Of a stretch of 25,275 nt of DNA, positions 7,659-16,105 are shown piece by piece. Position 1 is the stretch's first letter; the number at the start of each line of letters is the position of its first letter. Source of the DNA: a virus; the IMG/VR virus record IMGVR_UViG_3300031885_000107, positions 1 to 25,275 of that record. One strand, given 5' to 3'. The translations under genes were made by a program, and so were the position numbers. The notes beneath the pieces are model-generated. The model ran no database searches and was not told the DNA's origin. It was given only the letters and a program-made list of their open reading frames with translations.

Positions 7659-9016
7659 CAATGCAGCTCTTTATTAAATATGAGTCCACGACCCTGGACC
7701 TCCAGGAGGATGGATATAAGCTGATCGATGGATTTTTCCCTGAGACTCCAGATGAGGGAGCGGAGAGCGTCTCGGATCAATTTACGATCCTGATTAAGGG
7801 ATCCTCAGCTGATGATCTGAGAGCTAAGATCGGAGCGATCACTCTCATGCTGGAGCATTCCCGACGGCATGTCGATGATTCCCTGGCAGCCTGGATTTAT
7901 TTTTCGGTGGATGATCCTTATGATCCAGGTGGGACCATTCCGGAATGGCAATCAAAAATCGTCGATGGTTTGGTGATGTATGATAAAAATCTGGATCGAA
8001 ACTGGAGACAGAATAAGGTCCTTTTAACGGTCGTGATCGAGCATAAACCATATTGGGACTCTTCGATCGAGTATGCAGTCCCTCTCACGAATGGGAACGG
8101 ATCCAGGGTGACAAGTGGGCTCACGATCTATAATCATGACGACGGAGGGACCAGTCCGGCTCATGATAATTGGGTCCAGATCGATGCTGCAGATATCCTG
8201 GGAGATATGCCTGGCCGGACCAGGCTGGAGGTGTTGAATTCTTATGCCACTAATCGTCTTTATACTCTCTGGATCGGCCAGAATTGGACGGATCCTGATA
8301 ATTTCTCTCCGATCCTGGAGGGTGAGAGCTCGAGCCTGGGGACCCAGTATGCAGATTCCGCTTGCTCGAATGGCTATTATATGCAAAAATCCCTTATCTC
8401 TGGATCTGAGCAGGACATCTATAAATGGACCCTCTCAGCTGCTTATTTAAACGCCTGCAAGGGAGGATATTTTAAGATCCTGGCCAGGTGGTGGGGGGCT
8501 CCCAGGACTGAGGTTAAATATCGGCTCAAGCTGGAGTTTGCGGTCACTCACATCTGGCAGACTGGCCAGATCACCCTGGACACCTCGAGAGGTCTCCAGA
8601 TCCGTGATATGTTCACTCTAAGGATTCCTCCCTGGCTATTAGGCGAGACCAGTCTGGCCTCTCTCGATCTGATCCTCTCCGGTGAGCAAAATACCGGATC
8701 GAGTTTTAACATTAATCTCGATTTTCTGCAGGTCACTCCCCTGGATGGATGGAGACTGCTCGAGTGTTCCGGCTATGGGGTCCTCTATAATTCCAGGATG
8801 GTCGATGATGGTTTCAATGATGTTTGTTATATCGACACTGGAGCTGGATCTGACAAGGCAGGATATTTGGTCCCTTATGGCAGCCCGATCGAATTGTATC
8901 CAGCGAAAAAACAAAAGCTCCATTTTTTGATGCACAGTCAACTCGGGGATATAGCTGAGATCGTGCGAACGGCCTCGGTTAAATTATTCTATCGGCCCAG
9001 GCGTCGGACTATATGA
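7655..9016 (+). CDS. Distal tail protein-like (Dit-like) baseplate protein
   Basis: A 453-residue protein immediately after the tape measure, the usual place of the distal tail (Dit) protein. Residues 1-150 have the pattern of Dit-like N-terminal rings (LDLQEDGYKLIDGFFPETP ... SVSDQFTILIKG ... LTVVIEHKPYWD). Residues 180-430 appear to be jelly-roll/carbohydrate-binding-like beta modules (RTRLEVLNS, YRLKLEFAVTHIW, FTLRIPPWLLGETSLASLDLIL), as seen in evolved Dits that bind host glycans. It starts in an ATGA overlap with the tape measure and ends in an ATGA overlap with the next tail gene. The DNA is extremely GATC- and CCWGG-rich. The assignment depends on position plus the N-terminal pattern. 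Confidence 0.6.
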   Translation: MTMQLFIKYESTTLDLQEDGYKLIDGFFPETPDEGAESVSDQFTILIKGSSADDLRAKIGAITLMLEHSRRHVDDSLAAWIYFSVDDPYDPGGTIPEWQSKIVDGLVMYDKNLDRNWRQNKVLLTVVIEHKPYWDSSIEYAVPLTNGNGSRVTSGLTIYNHDDGGTSPAHDNWVQIDAADILGDMPGRTRLEVLNSYATNRLYTLWIGQNWTDPDNFSPILEGESSSLGTQYADSACSNGYYMQKSLISGSEQDIYKWTLSAAYLNACKGGYFKILARWWGAPRTEVKYRLKLEFAVTHIWQTGQITLDTSRGLQIRDMFTLRIPPWLLGETSLASLDLILSGEQNTGSSFNINLDFLQVTPLDGWRLLECSGYGVLYNSRMVDDGFNDVCYIDTGAGSDKAGYLVPYGSPIELYPAKKQKLHFLMHSQLGDIAEIVRTASVKLFYRPRRRTI

Positions 9017-10551
9017 ATGTTATATTTTGGGAGCGAAATTTTAATAATTTACTGACGCCTCTGCCGGTCCAGTATAAGGTCCAGAGATACTCTCATTCGG
9101 TGATCGGTGGTCCGAAATTGGCTGAGATCTACGTTCGGGGACCTGAGCTGGATCTCTGGGAGCTGGCCGAATATGCCAGGCGACCGGTCAATATCATATC
9201 TAAAAAAGGCGACGCGGTATGGTGGGGGTTTGTCGCTGAGATAAAAATTGACGTTGGCCTTTGGTCGGTTGGTATAAATATCGATTCAATGGCCAATTAT
9301 GTCGGGGTAGTTTATGAGGATGATCAGGCCCAGGGTGTTCCAAAAATAACCAATTGGTCTCAGGATGCTGGATCTGTCGCTGAGTATGGCCGGCGTGAGA
9401 TCCTGATCAGCTGCAGTGGATCGAATGAGACCCATGCCCTGGCTGCGCGCGATAAGTATCTGGCTGAGAAAAAATATCCGATCCCAGTGATCACTCCCAG
9501 GGGAAAGGGGGAGAATGAGGCCCAGCTGATCTGCCGTGGATGGTTCGACACATTAGCCTGGAGATATGCTCCGATCCCTGCAAAATTATTTTATAGTTAT
9601 GAGAGAGTCGATATGAAGGGATTCCTTAATCAAGCGGTTGGAGATGATACTGCTCACGAATTGGCTCAGGGGATCTGGCTCTCCGGAAATTGCGATCTCT
9701 ATTCGGTCTCACTGTATGTTAAAAAGGTCGGATCTCCAGGCGATAATCTTAAGGTCGCTTTGTGGTCCTCCGTGGACGGATTGCCAGGGGCTGAGCTCAC
9801 AGCTGGGACCGTGGTCGGCTCGACTCTGGGGACCAGTTATGCCTGGAAAGATATCGCGGTCACGGCCTATGATCTGACTGGCTATAATTCCTATTTTATT
9901 AAAGTTTCCAGATCTGGCAGCCAGGACGCGGCCAATTATTACCAGCTCCAGCTCGATGGTACTGCTCAATACACCCTGGGAGATCTTCTGAAAAGTGATG
10001 GATCGACCTGGACTGCAGTGAGCGCTGATATGCCATTCCGGATCTATTCGAATGATTCGATCGAAACCTCCCAGCAGATCTCCACGTTTGGATCGAATTT
10101 CGGTCAATTCTTTAAGGGGATGAGGGTGGATAATCGGAGCGGTCTTTATACTGCATCTGTGAGGGATGGGAATGCGAATGCCTATTATGAGATCACGGAG
10201 CTGATGAAAATGGGATCGAATAATTATCGGAGGATGCTTGCCAGGATCGATGAATTTCGAAAAATGATCCTTTACGAGGAGCCTCAGCTCACTGGGACCA
10301 CTAATCTGATCCTGAGGGATGGATCTCTCAGGGATCCTTATAATACTGAGATCCGGAAAGATTCCTGTCCAGTGGGGATCTGGGCTCGATTTAAGGATAT
10401 TATTCCAGGATCCGTGGATACTTCACGCCTGGCCGATCCAACAAAAATGTTTATCGATGAGGCCGAATATACTCCGGCTGACGACCAGCTGAGCCTGACG
10501 CCTCGAGGTTGGATTGATCCATTCCAGATTGGGAGGCCCAGAGATGGCTGA
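9013..10551 (+). CDS. Tail tip/baseplate hub-like protein with inserted beta domain
   Basis: A 512-residue protein following the Dit-like gene, where the hub or Tal-like tail-tip protein is usual. Residues 1-210 and 350-512 are mixed alpha/beta and look like a baseplate hub (PVNIISKKGDAVWWGFVAEI; MRVDNRSGLYTASVRDGN; DEFRKMILYEEPQL). Between them, residues about 205-320 form an inserted beta domain (ELAQGIWLSGNCDLYSVSLY, GDNLKVALWSSVDGLPGAEL) like those that bind carbohydrate in surface proteins. No peptidase or glycosidase motif is visible. Both ends overlap the neighbouring genes. The hub call rests on context and should be read as probable, not proven. Confidence 0.55.
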   Translation: MNVIFWERNFNNLLTPLPVQYKVQRYSHSVIGGPKLAEIYVRGPELDLWELAEYARRPVNIISKKGDAVWWGFVAEIKIDVGLWSVGINIDSMANYVGVVYEDDQAQGVPKITNWSQDAGSVAEYGRREILISCSGSNETHALAARDKYLAEKKYPIPVITPRGKGENEAQLICRGWFDTLAWRYAPIPAKLFYSYERVDMKGFLNQAVGDDTAHELAQGIWLSGNCDLYSVSLYVKKVGSPGDNLKVALWSSVDGLPGAELTAGTVVGSTLGTSYAWKDIAVTAYDLTGYNSYFIKVSRSGSQDAANYYQLQLDGTAQYTLGDLLKSDGSTWTAVSADMPFRIYSNDSIETSQQISTFGSNFGQFFKGMRVDNRSGLYTASVRDGNANAYYEITELMKMGSNNYRRMLARIDEFRKMILYEEPQLTGTTNLILRDGSLRDPYNTEIRKDSCPVGIWARFKDIIPGSVDTSRLADPTKMFIDEAEYTPADDQLSLTPRGWIDPFQIGRPRDG

Positions 10552-13500
10552 CGAAAATAATATCACTACCCTGGCCAAAAGACTGAGACCATTTATAAAA
10601 ATGGCAGCTCAGGAAATGGTCCCTGTCACTCCGTATGAGCATCATAATCTCAGTGGCCTGGCGAGTGATGATCATACACAATATGTCCATAATACGACTG
10701 CCAGGACGATCACTGCTGTTCATACTTTCGATCCTACCTCTGCGACCGCTCCATTTATTATCGCGGCTGATGGCCAGGGTCAGACGGTGGTTGGACTCAA
10801 GGCTGATCAGCTGAATAAGGGGATCACGGCCGGAGCCGGCCTGACCGGTGGAGGAAATCTGACCGGTGATGTGAGCCTGGCCGTGGGAGCTGGAACATTA
10901 ATAACAATTGATCCCGATACAGTTGGAATAACACCAGGAGCGGCAGACTATGGTTATATAGGGTCAACTACTACGCCGTGGACAGCCGGTTGGAGAAGTT
11001 TGTCAACATTGGCCGGTTCCGGTCTTGCACATGCAGCAGGTGTTTTGAATATTACAGCCGGAACAATGATTTCGGTGACTGCGCAGACAGCAGATGCAGT
11101 AAACCTGGCAAACGGAGTTTCTCAATGGCAAATTCCATTGACCGGAGATACTCCTTATACGCCAGCCTGGGCATCTACAGCAAGTGATCCTGGTGCGACT
11201 ATTGCAGTGTTGCGCACTGATGCAAGTGGTTATTTGACCCTGGTTCGATTAAAGACTGATACTATTTCGGATAAAAGCGGAGCGAATTTAACTCTTGCAC
11301 CAACCGGTGATATTACTTTTGATCCGGCTGGCAACGATGTACTCCCGTTGACGAATTATGATATCAATCTCGGCATGATGAATAAAAAGTATTTGACACT
11401 CCATGCAGCCGAGTTGTGGGTCGAGACACTGGTCGCTCAAGATACGATCGCAACGATTGGTGGGCGGATTTTAGTGTCTCCGACAACAATGTTGATAAAA
11501 AACATGGTTTCAAGTATCAACACGATATCGAATAACTCTTTCGAAACGGCGGGTGGAGGTGGAGTAGACGTTTTTGCAAATTGGGATGAATACGCAGGGA
11601 CAGGAACAATTGTACGGCAGACAGGAGGTTATTCAGAAACATATTGCGCTCAACTAACAGCCGGTACTGGTGGGGGCTATACAACCGTCGAAAGTGATGC
11701 GATCTCTGTTGTAGATTCGGCTGGTTATCAGTTGCGTTTTTATCAAAAGGTTTCGAATGTGACTTACCCAGGCAGATATAGAATTTGGGATGCTACAAAT
11801 GGTGTCGCTATTGTTGATTGGACGGTTACACCGACTCCGTCACTTACATGGGCTGAACAACTTATAGCTTTTGCAATACCATTAAATTGTACTTCGATCA
11901 AGATCGGGTTTGCATGTCCAGCTACAAACACATACGTGGCGTCTTTTGATCTGGTAACGCTCGAATGGGGTGTTATCTACGTCAAGCACAATCAAATGGT
12001 GAGCGGCGATATTGCTTATATGGAGGCAAACGGCAAAGTTGAGTTTATTGGAATTACATCAGCGGCGATAGCAACAACAGGAGGCTATTACTATTCATGT
12101 ACTCGCAACCTGGATGGAACAGGAGCAAACGATTGGTTTGCAGGGGACGCTCTTCTAAATACCGGTCAAATAGGTGATGGTTATCTCGATCTTTACTCAC
12201 TTCGTTCTTTACGTTCTGCGACGCATATTGGGCCTACTATCCAGGGTGTTTACCGATGGGGAACAAACTTCAATGATCTTGCAGAAACGTGGGCAATTGG
12301 CAACTTGAATGGTCTTTATGGCTATGGGGCTTCTGATACTTACGGAGCAGCTTTTGGATTATATCATCCAACAGCCGCATCAAGCTTTCTAACAGTTGAT
12401 TCGGTTGAAGGAATACGAATGTGGTCGAGAACGGGCGGAGCTAATACAAATTTGGCTCAATGGTTTGCTAACGGAACGTTGAGAGTTGGCGAGTATGCAG
12501 ATAGCAAATCTCGTATCGAAATATCATCTGGGCAGATCAACTTTGTAACTCGATCAGCCAGCGTTGATTATACTAAAATGTCTCTGTCAACGGCAGGGAC
12601 AATCACATTGGGAGAAGTAGCCTCCGGCGAATACATGACAATAACCGCCGACCAGATATCGTTTTATGCTGCCGGTGTCGAGCAAATGTTTTTCTCAAGT
12701 TATCCATCGATTAGGATTGGGGAGGTGGCAAACAGTCATAGCAGGATTGAGTTGTATGATGGACACATGGATTTTGTTTATAGGAATAGTTCAGCCACAG
12801 ATTTAATAAATATTCAAATAACGGCTGCTGGTGCAATAACAGTTGGGGCGGCAACCACACCGCAAGTCGTAATTAATAGTACCGGAATGGATTTTAAGAA
12901 CGCTGCCGGTACGCCAGTCTTTACAGTTGATACATCTAATTCTAAGATTTTACTTGGTACGCCAAGAGTTGCTGCTATTAATAGTACTGGATTTAGGGTT
13001 GGTGGACTATCAACTTTTGCTGGTAAATTTATAGTAACAGCCAGCCTTGACTCAACAGATGCGGGAAATTTGCAAGTGTATGCGGCTTATGGTGCCGGTA
13101 GTGGTGAACGGTATGGCTATGTAGGAATGCCATCGGTTGCGGGTGACGGATCCGTGTTCAACGCTCTTACACTCTCGGCTGGAGCGATTACAGGATCAAC
13201 TGGGGTCAAGGCGGAACTGGTTTTGTATTCTGGCTATGCTTTGGCAAATGCCTATTTGGGTTTTGTCTTAGGCACAACTACAATGTTTAAGGTTAACCCT
13301 GCCGCCTTAACTGTTTGGGGAGGTACTTATAATTATGGTTTTGCGATGGGACTAGGTAGTCCGGTGTCCGGTCGTATCTTTTATGGAGCCGATAATAGTG
13401 GATGTCAACTTCAGATAGGCAAACAAGTTAGCACTACCTTTACTGAACAAATGACATTTGTGGATAACGTAGGTGTTACTATTCACCAAAGATTAGATTG

Positions 13501-13948
13501 TAGCGATATATTAGTGGTACAGGGCGCTGTTCACATGGGGTCCACTATGATTAGATACCCTGCCGGAAGTGGTATTTCTTGTTATGCTTTCGTTCCACTC
13601 ACGACACCTCTAACATCGACAAGCTGGGATGGAGATTTAAGAAGTACAACCAGCAAAACGCTGATCGATCTTTCAGCAGTGTTCGGAACGCCAGCAAACA
13701 TAAAAGCGGTATTATTCAGGGTTGAAATATCTGACTCAGCTGCAGGTGATTACTGGTTTATTATGGCTCCTGACAATACCAACTATCGGGGACTGGTGGT
13801 GGGAGTACAAGGGTTATCAGCCGGCGCTCATGCTCGTGGATGTTTAACAGTCCCTTGTGATGGGAATGGTGACGTTTATTTTCAAAATCTTGCCTCCGGT
13901 GCATCGACGATGGAGGTTTTTCTTGAAATTTGGGGATACTATATATAG
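10544..13948 (+). CDS. Tail fibre / receptor-binding protein
   Basis: A 1134-residue protein. ATG 10544 is chosen because it overlaps the previous stop by eight bases; an upstream in-frame TTG at 10514 is less likely. Residues 1-115 are a tail-attachment module with the phage-fibre signature HHNLSGLASDDHTQY and the glycine-rich AGAGLTGGGNLTGDVSLAV. The rest is a long beta-rich shaft and tip, including a carbohydrate-binding-like block (about residues 325-485). Duplicated GEYADSKSRIE / GEVANSHSRIE units lie near residues 645-740. The C-terminus is a globular beta domain (VLFRVEISDSAAGDYWFIM). DNA composition changes abruptly near 10895, at the end of the attachment module, as expected if the host-recognition part was swapped in. 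No reverse transcriptase or template repeat is present, so it is not a diversity-generating retroelement target. Confidence 0.8.
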   Translation: MADENNITTLAKRLRPFIKMAAQEMVPVTPYEHHNLSGLASDDHTQYVHNTTARTITAVHTFDPTSATAPFIIAADGQGQTVVGLKADQLNKGITAGAGLTGGGNLTGDVSLAVGAGTLITIDPDTVGITPGAADYGYIGSTTTPWTAGWRSLSTLAGSGLAHAAGVLNITAGTMISVTAQTADAVNLANGVSQWQIPLTGDTPYTPAWASTASDPGATIAVLRTDASGYLTLVRLKTDTISDKSGANLTLAPTGDITFDPAGNDVLPLTNYDINLGMMNKKYLTLHAAELWVETLVAQDTIATIGGRILVSPTTMLIKNMVSSINTISNNSFETAGGGGVDVFANWDEYAGTGTIVRQTGGYSETYCAQLTAGTGGGYTTVESDAISVVDSAGYQLRFYQKVSNVTYPGRYRIWDATNGVAIVDWTVTPTPSLTWAEQLIAFAIPLNCTSIKIGFACPATNTYVASFDLVTLEWGVIYVKHNQMVSGDIAYMEANGKVEFIGITSAAIATTGGYYYSCTRNLDGTGANDWFAGDALLNTGQIGDGYLDLYSLRSLRSATHIGPTIQGVYRWGTNFNDLAETWAIGNLNGLYGYGASDTYGAAFGLYHPTAASSFLTVDSVEGIRMWSRTGGANTNLAQWFANGTLRVGEYADSKSRIEISSGQINFVTRSASVDYTKMSLSTAGTITLGEVASGEYMTITADQISFYAAGVEQMFFSSYPSIRIGEVANSHSRIELYDGHMDFVYRNSSATDLINIQITAAGAITVGAATTPQVVINSTGMDFKNAAGTPVFTVDTSNSKILLGTPRVAAINSTGFRVGGLSTFAGKFIVTASLDSTDAGNLQVYAAYGAGSGERYGYVGMPSVAGDGSVFNALTLSAGAITGSTGVKAELVLYSGYALANAYLGFVLGTTTMFKVNPAALTVWGGTYNYGFAMGLGSPVSGRIFYGADNSGCQLQIGKQVSTTFTEQMTFVDNVGVTIHQRLDCSDILVVQGAVHMGSTMIRYPAGSGISCYAFVPLTTPLTSTSWDGDLRSTTSKTLIDLSAVFGTPANIKAVLFRVEISDSAAGDYWFIMAPDNTNYRGLVVGVQGLSAGAHARGCLTVPCDGNGDVYFQNLASGASTMEVFLEIWGYYI

Positions 13949-13980
13949 GTTTATATCTTTGACAGATGAGGAGATTTGAG

Positions 13981-14337
13981 ATGAAACTAGTTGAATTGCT
14001 AAATGCACAGCCAGCTTTACAGCGGCTTATGGCCCAGAAGATGCCGGCTAAGGTGGCCTACGCTATCGCTAAGAACGTTAAAATGATAACACCCGAGCTT
14101 GTGACTTATGATGAGACACGAGTTAAGCTGCTCAAGGAGAACTGGGAACTAAACCCGAAAACAAACCAGTACGACATTCCTGACGAGGACCGAGAGAAGT
14201 GGCAAAAGATGCATCTGGAGCTCCTCGACGAGGAGGTGAAGATCGATCCATACATGATTGACCTCACCGCGTTGGATGGAGTCGAACTGGCGCCAAATGA
14301 GGTTATAGCTATCGAATGGATGCTTAAGGAGAAGTAA
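13981..14337 (+). CDS. DUF1617-like phage protein
   Basis: A 118-residue, mostly helical acidic protein with the pattern of DUF1617 phage proteins: LVELLNAQPALQRLMAQKMP, then KVAYAIAKNVKMI, a charged central helix, LDEEVKIDP and a C-terminal LDGVELAPNEVIAIEWML. The family is usually encoded after the tail fibre in Gram-positive-type siphophages; its function is not established. ATG 13981 is preferred to ATG 13966 because GAGGAG at 13968-13973 then lies at a proper distance. It is the last gene of the virion block before the integrase. Confidence 0.65.
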   Translation: MKLVELLNAQPALQRLMAQKMPAKVAYAIAKNVKMITPELVTYDETRVKLLKENWELNPKTNQYDIPDEDREKWQKMHLELLDEEVKIDPYMIDLTALDGVELAPNEVIAIEWMLKEK

Positions 14338-14338
14338 A

Positions 14339-14410
14339 ATGTCCTTATGTTTTATATTCGATAATGCCGACCTGGGATCCGCTCCATCTGCAGCTTCAGT
14401 TCTAGCTGAG
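14339..14410 (+). CDS. Possible 23-residue micro-ORF
   Basis: ATG lies two bases after the stop of the DUF1617-like gene and is preceded by AAGGAG at 14326-14331, so re-initiation is plausible. The product starts MSLCFIFDNADLG and ends in Ser-rich residues. No family is recognised; it may be untranslated spacer. Confidence 0.25.
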
Positions 14411-14466
14411 AAAAAGGATCGAGTTCAAGATACGGCTGCATGATGATTATGATCTGATAAAACAAT

Positions 14467-14477
14467 TATGCTATAAT
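14467..14477 (+). promoter_or_regulatory. Extended -10 promoter of the integrase
   Basis: TATGCTATAAT contains a consensus -10 (TATAAT, 14472-14477) and a TG one base upstream (extended -10); no good -35 is present. Transcription would start near 14484, only 7-13 bases before the integrase start codons. Confidence 0.6.
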
Positions 14478-14496
14478 TTCTACAATCTGGGTGATT

Positions 14497-15648
14497 ATGA
14501 AGAAACATACAGAGCGTGGAACTGGATCGATCCGGCAGCTGGCCAATGGAAGATGGAGAGCTGAAATCCGAATTAACGGAGGTAGATTATCTCATTATTC
14601 GGAGAGGCAGCAGGATTGTAGGGACTGGATCCGAAAGATCCAGGGTCAGGTGGATCAGGGTTTATCTTATGACGATGAGAGGATCACCCTGGGGACATTT
14701 ATGGAAGGGTGGCTAGGGAATAAAAAGCTTCAGGTCAGGATGGCGACATTCGAGCAATATTCATCGATCGTTAAAACATACCTCCAGCCCAACCTGGGGA
14801 GGATCCGGCTGCGAGATCTATCCTCCGGCCAGGTCCAGGATTATTATGATCAATTATCGACTTCCGGAAAAGGGACCAGGACGATCAGGCTCGCTCACAT
14901 TGTTCTGCATGGGTGTCTGGAGCAAGCCAAGCGCCTGGGCCTGATCCATCGAAATCCGACCGAATTCTGTGCGCTTCCCAGGCAAGGAGAAAAGGATATC
15001 CAGATCTGGAATGAGGACCAGGTCGCTCAGTTTTTGAATTTCATCCGGGGTCATAAAAATGAGCATTTTTATTATTTGGCCCTGGGGACCGGCATGCGGA
15101 GAGGGGAGCTATTGGGCCTACAGTGGAAAGATATTAACTGGAGTAAAAGCCAGATCCTGGTCCGTCGAGAGTGTTTTCACCCAGCCGGTGGAGGGTTTGT
15201 TTTCCAGTCTCCGAAAACGAAGCTGGGAAAGCGCTCGATCCAGCTGGGCCAGGGAGTGGTTGAGCATTTGAGAGCTCAGCTGCAGCTGATCGATCTTGAG
15301 CGGAAAATGGCCAGGGATGCCTGGCAGGATAACGATCTTGTTTTTCCATCAATGGTCGGCACTCCGATCGGAGCTGATCGGATCTCTCATGAATTCCCAG
15401 CTCTGACCAAGCTAGCCGGACTGCCGGTGATCCGTTTCCATGACTGCCGGCATACGGCAGCCTCGATCATGCTCAGTCATGGGATCCCTCCGGTGATCGT
15501 GGCTGGGATGCTGGGTCACTCACTATCGATCTTAATGACCACTTATGCTCATTACATACCAGGCTCCCAGGATGAGGCAGCTCGGGTGATGGACGATATT
15601 CTCTCACCCATTCCCATTAACATTAAACAGTTTAAACCGAATAGCTGA
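14497..15648 (+). CDS. int: Tyrosine-family site-specific integrase
   Basis: A 383-residue phage integrase. Residues 1-55 look like the arm-binding AP2-like beta domain (GTGSIRQLANGRWRAEIRI). Residues 65-160 form the SAM-like core-binding domain. The rest is the catalytic domain with the expected residues: Arg in GTGMRRGEL (about 201), Lys in SPKTKLGKRSI, His-x-x-Arg in HDCRHTAAS (315/318), His in MLGHS (341) and the nucleophile Tyr in LMTTYAHY (about 350). It would recombine the attP at 15845-15900 with a host tRNA-Arg gene. The start is ATG 14497 or the in-frame GTG 14491; neither has a strong ribosome site and the leader is very short. The gene has the GATC-rich signature (about 26 sites in 1.15 kb by hand count). 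Confidence 0.95.
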   Translation: MKKHTERGTGSIRQLANGRWRAEIRINGGRLSHYSERQQDCRDWIRKIQGQVDQGLSYDDERITLGTFMEGWLGNKKLQVRMATFEQYSSIVKTYLQPNLGRIRLRDLSSGQVQDYYDQLSTSGKGTRTIRLAHIVLHGCLEQAKRLGLIHRNPTEFCALPRQGEKDIQIWNEDQVAQFLNFIRGHKNEHFYYLALGTGMRRGELLGLQWKDINWSKSQILVRRECFHPAGGGFVFQSPKTKLGKRSIQLGQGVVEHLRAQLQLIDLERKMARDAWQDNDLVFPSMVGTPIGADRISHEFPALTKLAGLPVIRFHDCRHTAASIMLSHGIPPVIVAGMLGHSLSILMTTYAHYIPGSQDEAARVMDDILSPIPINIKQFKPNS

Positions 15649-15694
15649 TCAGGTGCAAGCAGTTCTCCAGGGAACGGCCTTCTTTATGATACCC

Positions 15695-15732
15695 TGTGAC
15701 GTCACAATGTGACGTTGTGACGTCACAAAGTC
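15695..15732. repeat. TGACGTCA palindrome cluster, probable protein-binding site
   Basis: The perfect 12-bp palindrome TGTGACGTCACA occurs at 15695-15706 and 15716-15727, with a third half copy TGTGACGT at 15708 and GTCAC ending at 15732. It lies between int and the attP core. An integrase/excisionase arm site or a regulator operator are both possible. Confidence 0.6.
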
Positions 15733-15770
15733 ACTATTATTCCCCAGGGATCCATCCTGGCTCATTCCAG

Positions 15771-15792
15771 AGGCGCTTTAAAGGCGCTTTAA
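15771..15792 (+). repeat. attP left arm: two tandem copies of AGGCGCTTTAA
   Basis: Two exact head-to-tail 11-bp copies, ending 52 bases before the att core. An identical pair lies on the other side of the core, and the shared block including flanks is 24 bp. Paired direct repeats around a core are the expected layout of integrase arm-type sites. Confidence 0.6.
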
Positions 15793-15844
15793 TTTGGCCT
15801 TATTATGAAAATCTGGGAAAATTGGCAGAATCTACTCGATAAAT

Positions 15845-15900
15845 TGGCGCCCCCGGCGGGATTCGAACCCACAACCGTCTGATCCGAAGTCAGATGCTAC
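15845..15900 (-). other. attP: attP core: 3' part of a tRNA-Arg (anticodon TCG) gene
   Basis: On the minus strand this is the 3' portion of a tRNA: anticodon arm TCTGA-CTTCGGA-TCAGA (anticodon TCG, Arg), T-arm GTGGG-TTCGAAT-CCCGC, 3' acceptor strand CGGGGGC, discriminator G and encoded CCA. The 5' acceptor strand and D-arm are missing: sequence upstream of GCATCTGAC is unrelated. This is the normal form of an attP that rebuilds the tRNA-Arg 3' end after integration. Phage genes lie on both sides, so it is attP rather than attL/attR. Confidence 0.85.
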
Positions 15901-15948
15901 GCTTTGGTATATCAGGGAATAGATGATTCTAGATGAGTCTAGTCGATG

Positions 15949-15984
15949 AAAAAGCCTCAGAATTGAGATCCTGAGGCTTTTTTT
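15949..15984 (+). terminator. Strong intrinsic terminator (works on both strands)
   Basis: A 12-bp stem AAAAAGCCTCAG / CTGAGGCTTTTT with a 10-nt loop, followed on the plus strand by a run of seven T. The mirror-image A run gives a T run on the minus strand too. It insulates the integrase/att region from the tRNA and leftward operon. Confidence 0.85.
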
Positions 15985-15986
15985 AT

Positions 15987-16004
15987 GGTATATGTGGTAT
16001 ATGT
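15987..16004 (+). repeat. Tandem GGTATATGT repeat in the attP right arm
   Basis: Two exact copies of GGTATATGT follow the terminator, and GGTATAT also occurs at 15906-15912 just beside the core. Possible additional recombinase or excisionase sites. Confidence 0.4.
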
Positions 16005-16013
16005 GGTTTCTGG

Positions 16014-16035
16014 AGGCGCTTTAAAGGCGCTTTAA
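16014..16035 (+). repeat. attP right arm: two tandem copies of AGGCGCTTTAA
   Basis: Exact repeat of the left-arm pair, 114 bases beyond the core, followed by a degenerate third copy (TGGCGCTCGAG). Confidence 0.6.
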
Positions 16036-16057
16036 TGGCGCTCGAGTTTGTTTTAAG

Positions 16058-16076
16058 ATTTCATCCACTATGAAAT
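16058..16076. repeat. Inverted repeat ATTTCAT/ATGAAAT
   Basis: A perfect 7-bp inverted repeat with a 5-base spacer between the attP right arm and the tRNA-like gene. It may be a protein site; no other evidence. Confidence 0.35.
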
Positions 16077-16105
16077 TCATCGTTTCCATGTTACGATGAT
16101 TATGT

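Noticed and set aside
9709-10107. 132-residue minus-strand ORF in the tail-tip gene
   Set aside because: Shadow of a longer, well-supported gene with overlapping start and stop at both ends.
10544-13948. Diversity-generating retroelement acting on the tail fibre
   Set aside because: No reverse transcriptase and no second copy of the fibre 3' end in the window.
15845-15915. Complete tRNA-Arg gene on the minus strand
   Set aside because: Only the anticodon arm, T-arm and 3' end are present; the 5' acceptor strand and D-arm are replaced by unrelated sequence. It is the attP core.
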